NCBI GenBank assembly: GCA_914767715.1
Contig: OU612070.1
Location: 13,595,501 to 13,659,500, forward strand
Length of the DNA stretch: 64,000 bases
Source of the DNA: Membranipora membranacea
Lineage: Eukaryota; Bryozoa; Gymnolaemata; Cheilostomatida; Membraniporidae
Direction of reading: 5' to 3'
Shown here: positions 62,349 through 64,000 of the stretch, one piece after another
Layout: each line of letters begins with the position of its first letter
Numbering within the stretch: position 1 is the stretch's first letter
Translations under genes and position numbers: made by a program
The notes under the pieces: model-generated
What the model was told of the DNA's origin: nothing
The model's database searches: none
What the model saw: the letters and a program-made list of their open reading frames with translations, nothing else

Positions 62349-64000
62349 ATGCTTTTTTTTCGGCCAGATCAAATAATAGATTTGCTTCTAACTAACCTCA
62401 TAAGGAGGAGCAACTCCTGCTCATCCCGAATCTGCAGACCGTTTGGCTCTGCGGCTTTTCGTTCTCCGTCAGCGTCCGTTTTAATTAGGGCCACTTTTGC
62501 TATAAAAAAACATGCCAAACGGCAGCATCGAAAAATTAAATCTCTGTTGGATTCTTATCAAACTCCGACCAGTTCAAGCTCTTATTGCCCTCATTCAACA
62601 CGCCGAATATTGGAATCCTCGGATTAACAGGGGGGTCACAACGCTGACTTGAAAATCCAAAAATTATACCAAGGGAGAGTATCATGCTTTTTTTTCGGCC
62701 AGATCAAAAAATAGATTTGCTTCTAACTAACCTCATAAGGAGGAGCAACTCCTGCTCATCCCGAATCTGCAGACCGTTTGGCTCTGCGGCTTTTCGTTCT
62801 CCCTCAGCGTCCGTTTTAATTAGGGCCACTTTTGCTATAAAATAACATGCCAAACGGCAGCATCGAAAAATTAAATCTCTGTTGGATTCTTATCAAACTC
62901 CGACCAGTTCAAGCTCTTATTGCCCTCATTCAACACGCCGAATATTGGAATCCTCGGATTAACAGGGGGGTCACAACGCTGACTTGAAAATCCAAAAATT
63001 ATACCAAGGGAGGGTATCATGCTTTTTTTTCGGCCAGATCAAAAAATAGATTTGCTTCTAACTAACCTCATAAGGAGGAGCAACTCCTGCTCATCTCGAA
63101 TCTGCAGACCGTTTGGCTCTGCGGCTTTTCGTTCTCCGTCAGCGTCCGTTTTAATTAGGGCCATTTTTGCTATAAAAAAACATGCCAAACGGCAGCATCG
63201 AAAAATTAAATCACTGTTGGATTCTTATCAAACTCCGACCAGTTCAAGCTCTTATTGCCCTCATTCAACACGCCGAATATTGGAATCCTCGGATTAACAG
63301 GGGGGTCACAACGCTGACTTGAAAATCCAAAGATTATACCAAGGGAGAGTATCATGCTTTTTTTTCGGCCAGATCAAAAAATAGATTTGCTTCTAACTAA
63401 CCTCATAAGGAGGAGCAACTCCTGCTCATCCCGAATCTGCAGACCGTTTGGCTCTGCGGCTTTTCGTTCTCCGTCAGCGTCCGTTTTAATTAGGGCCACT
63501 TTTGCTATAAAAAAACATGCCAAACGGCAGCATCGAAAAATTAAATCTCTGTTGGATTCTTATCAAACTCCGACCAGTTCAAGCTCTCATTGCCCTCATT
63601 CAACACGCCGAATATTGGAATCCTTGGATTAACAGGGGGGTCACAACGCTGACTTGAAAATCCAAAAATTATACCAAGGGAGGGTATCATGCTTTTTTTT
63701 CGGCCAGATCAAAAAATAGATTTGCTTCTAACTAACCTCATAAGGAGGAGCAACTCCTGCTCATCTCGAATCTGCAGACCGTTTGGCTCTGCGGCTTTTC
63801 GTTCTCCGTCAGCGTCCGTTTTAATTAGGGCCACTTTTGCTATAAAAAAACATGCCAAACGGCAGCATCGAAAAATTAAATCACTGTTGGATTCTTATCA
63901 AACTCAGACCAGTTCAAGCTCTTATTGCCCTCATTCAACACGCCGAATATTGGAATCCTCGGATTAACAGGGGGGTCACAACGCTGACTTGAAAATCCAA
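62349..64000. repeat. Right-end segment with left-end-type variants
   Basis: After L at 62014 comes an S-like monomer (caaataatag, 62349). Then follow copies with gggagagta (62684, 63354), aaaataacat (62684, also in 3066), aaatcactg without taagcg (63019, 63689), agattatacc, ccttggatt (63354, also in 4741) and aactcagacc. These are not part of the A-to-X order. The last copy is cut by the window end. Confidence 0.75.

Larger units (their letters stand above)
1..64000. repeat. Satellite DNA array, 335-bp monomer, about 191 head-to-tail copies
   Basis: The same unit of about 335 bp repeats from the first to the last base, always in the same orientation. Phase anchors at 52, 387, 722, 1057 and so on to 63689 give 190 intervals. 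173 of these are exactly 335 bp; the other 17 are 333, 334, 336 or 337 bp. The window opens in the last 50 or so bases of one monomer and closes 312 bases into another, so the array extends past both edges. Most copies differ by a few substitutions. No foreign insertion interrupts the array. This is classical complex satellite organisation, expected in heterochromatin. The monomer is close to twice a nucleosome repeat length, as is common for satellites. The family is not recognised, so taxonomic placement is inference only. Confidence 0.98.

Noticed and set aside
387-63967. More than 150 plus-strand ORFs of 78-125 codons as real genes
   Set aside because: They are one frame of a satellite monomer, repeatedly broken by stops and frameshifts and with no recognisable domain. 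Listing each would misrepresent a repeat array as a gene family.
1-64000. CRISPR array
   Set aside because: The repeat unit is 335 bp of continuous similarity with no short repeat and unique-spacer alternation.
1-64000. Identity with known Drosophila satellites (1.688 family, Responder)
   Set aside because: The length and the sequence features I remember for those families do not match this monomer. A database search would be needed to name the family.

Overview
The whole window is one uninterrupted tandem array of a satellite DNA monomer of about 335 bp. Using the invariant 'tatcatgc' motif as a phase anchor, I count 191 copies from the first anchor at 52 to the last at 63689. All lie in the same orientation. 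There is no transposon, unique DNA, inversion, RNA gene or assembly gap. Of the 190 anchor-to-anchor intervals, 173 are exactly 335 bp and 17 deviate by 1-2 bp. The consensus is about 44% GC, and CpG is not depleted (15 CpG per monomer against about 16 expected, counted by hand). A homogeneous array of this size points to eukaryotic constitutive heterochromatin (pericentromere, centromere, or a sex or B chromosome). Intact CpG suggests a genome with little germline DNA methylation, such as an insect. I do not recognise the family and cannot name the species.

Layout: 1-18 kb is a mosaic of relatively divergent monomers with two local tandem duplications, a 5-mer (5076-8421) and a 6-mer (10097-14114). 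18-27 kb holds early forms of modules seen again further right: an E-to-J module duplicated at 18135 and 20145, an O-to-S module duplicated at 22154 and 23829, and a short 3-mer duplication. 28.2-36.9 kb is a 13-monomer block of 4354 bp present twice with almost no differences. 38.6-62.0 kb is a higher-order repeat: marker-bearing monomers A to V recur in the same order 14,740 bp (exactly 44 monomers) apart, with a 7-mer duplication nested in the first copy. From about 62.35 kb the ordered pattern stops and variants typical of the left end return.

Monomer letters used below are my own names, each based on diagnostic substitutions: A ggctttgcgg; B ctgcataccg; C taagcg plus acaggcc; D A8 tract (caaaaaaaag); E ctttcc..ctctg; F ataaagagg plus cttagtgcc; G aggtcaaag; H gcgttcg or ccttcgatt; I no marker; J taagcg (mostly with tctttctcc); K ctcttttttc plus ctcctctcg; L caaaaatta plus gcgtcag; M cttctttttc; N tatggcc; O attattatc; P followed by cttaaaaatcc; Q ggccgg; R acttctgc; S caaataatag; T agcaagtcc; U caaataatag plus taagcg; V actaccc; W aagttctt or aagtctc; X tacgaag.

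No functional gene is supported. Each monomer has a 92-codon plus-strand ORF, but it is recurrently broken by stops and frameshifts that are amplified as readily as intact copies. The minus strand has a more gene-like pattern: an acceptor-like and a donor-like site bound a 103-nt open segment, and a hypothetical 84-nt intron would join it in frame to a second open segment. This could be a relic of the gene fragment from which the satellite arose. Three chimeric monomers mark the breakpoints of unequal exchanges and are the clearest mechanistic record in the window.
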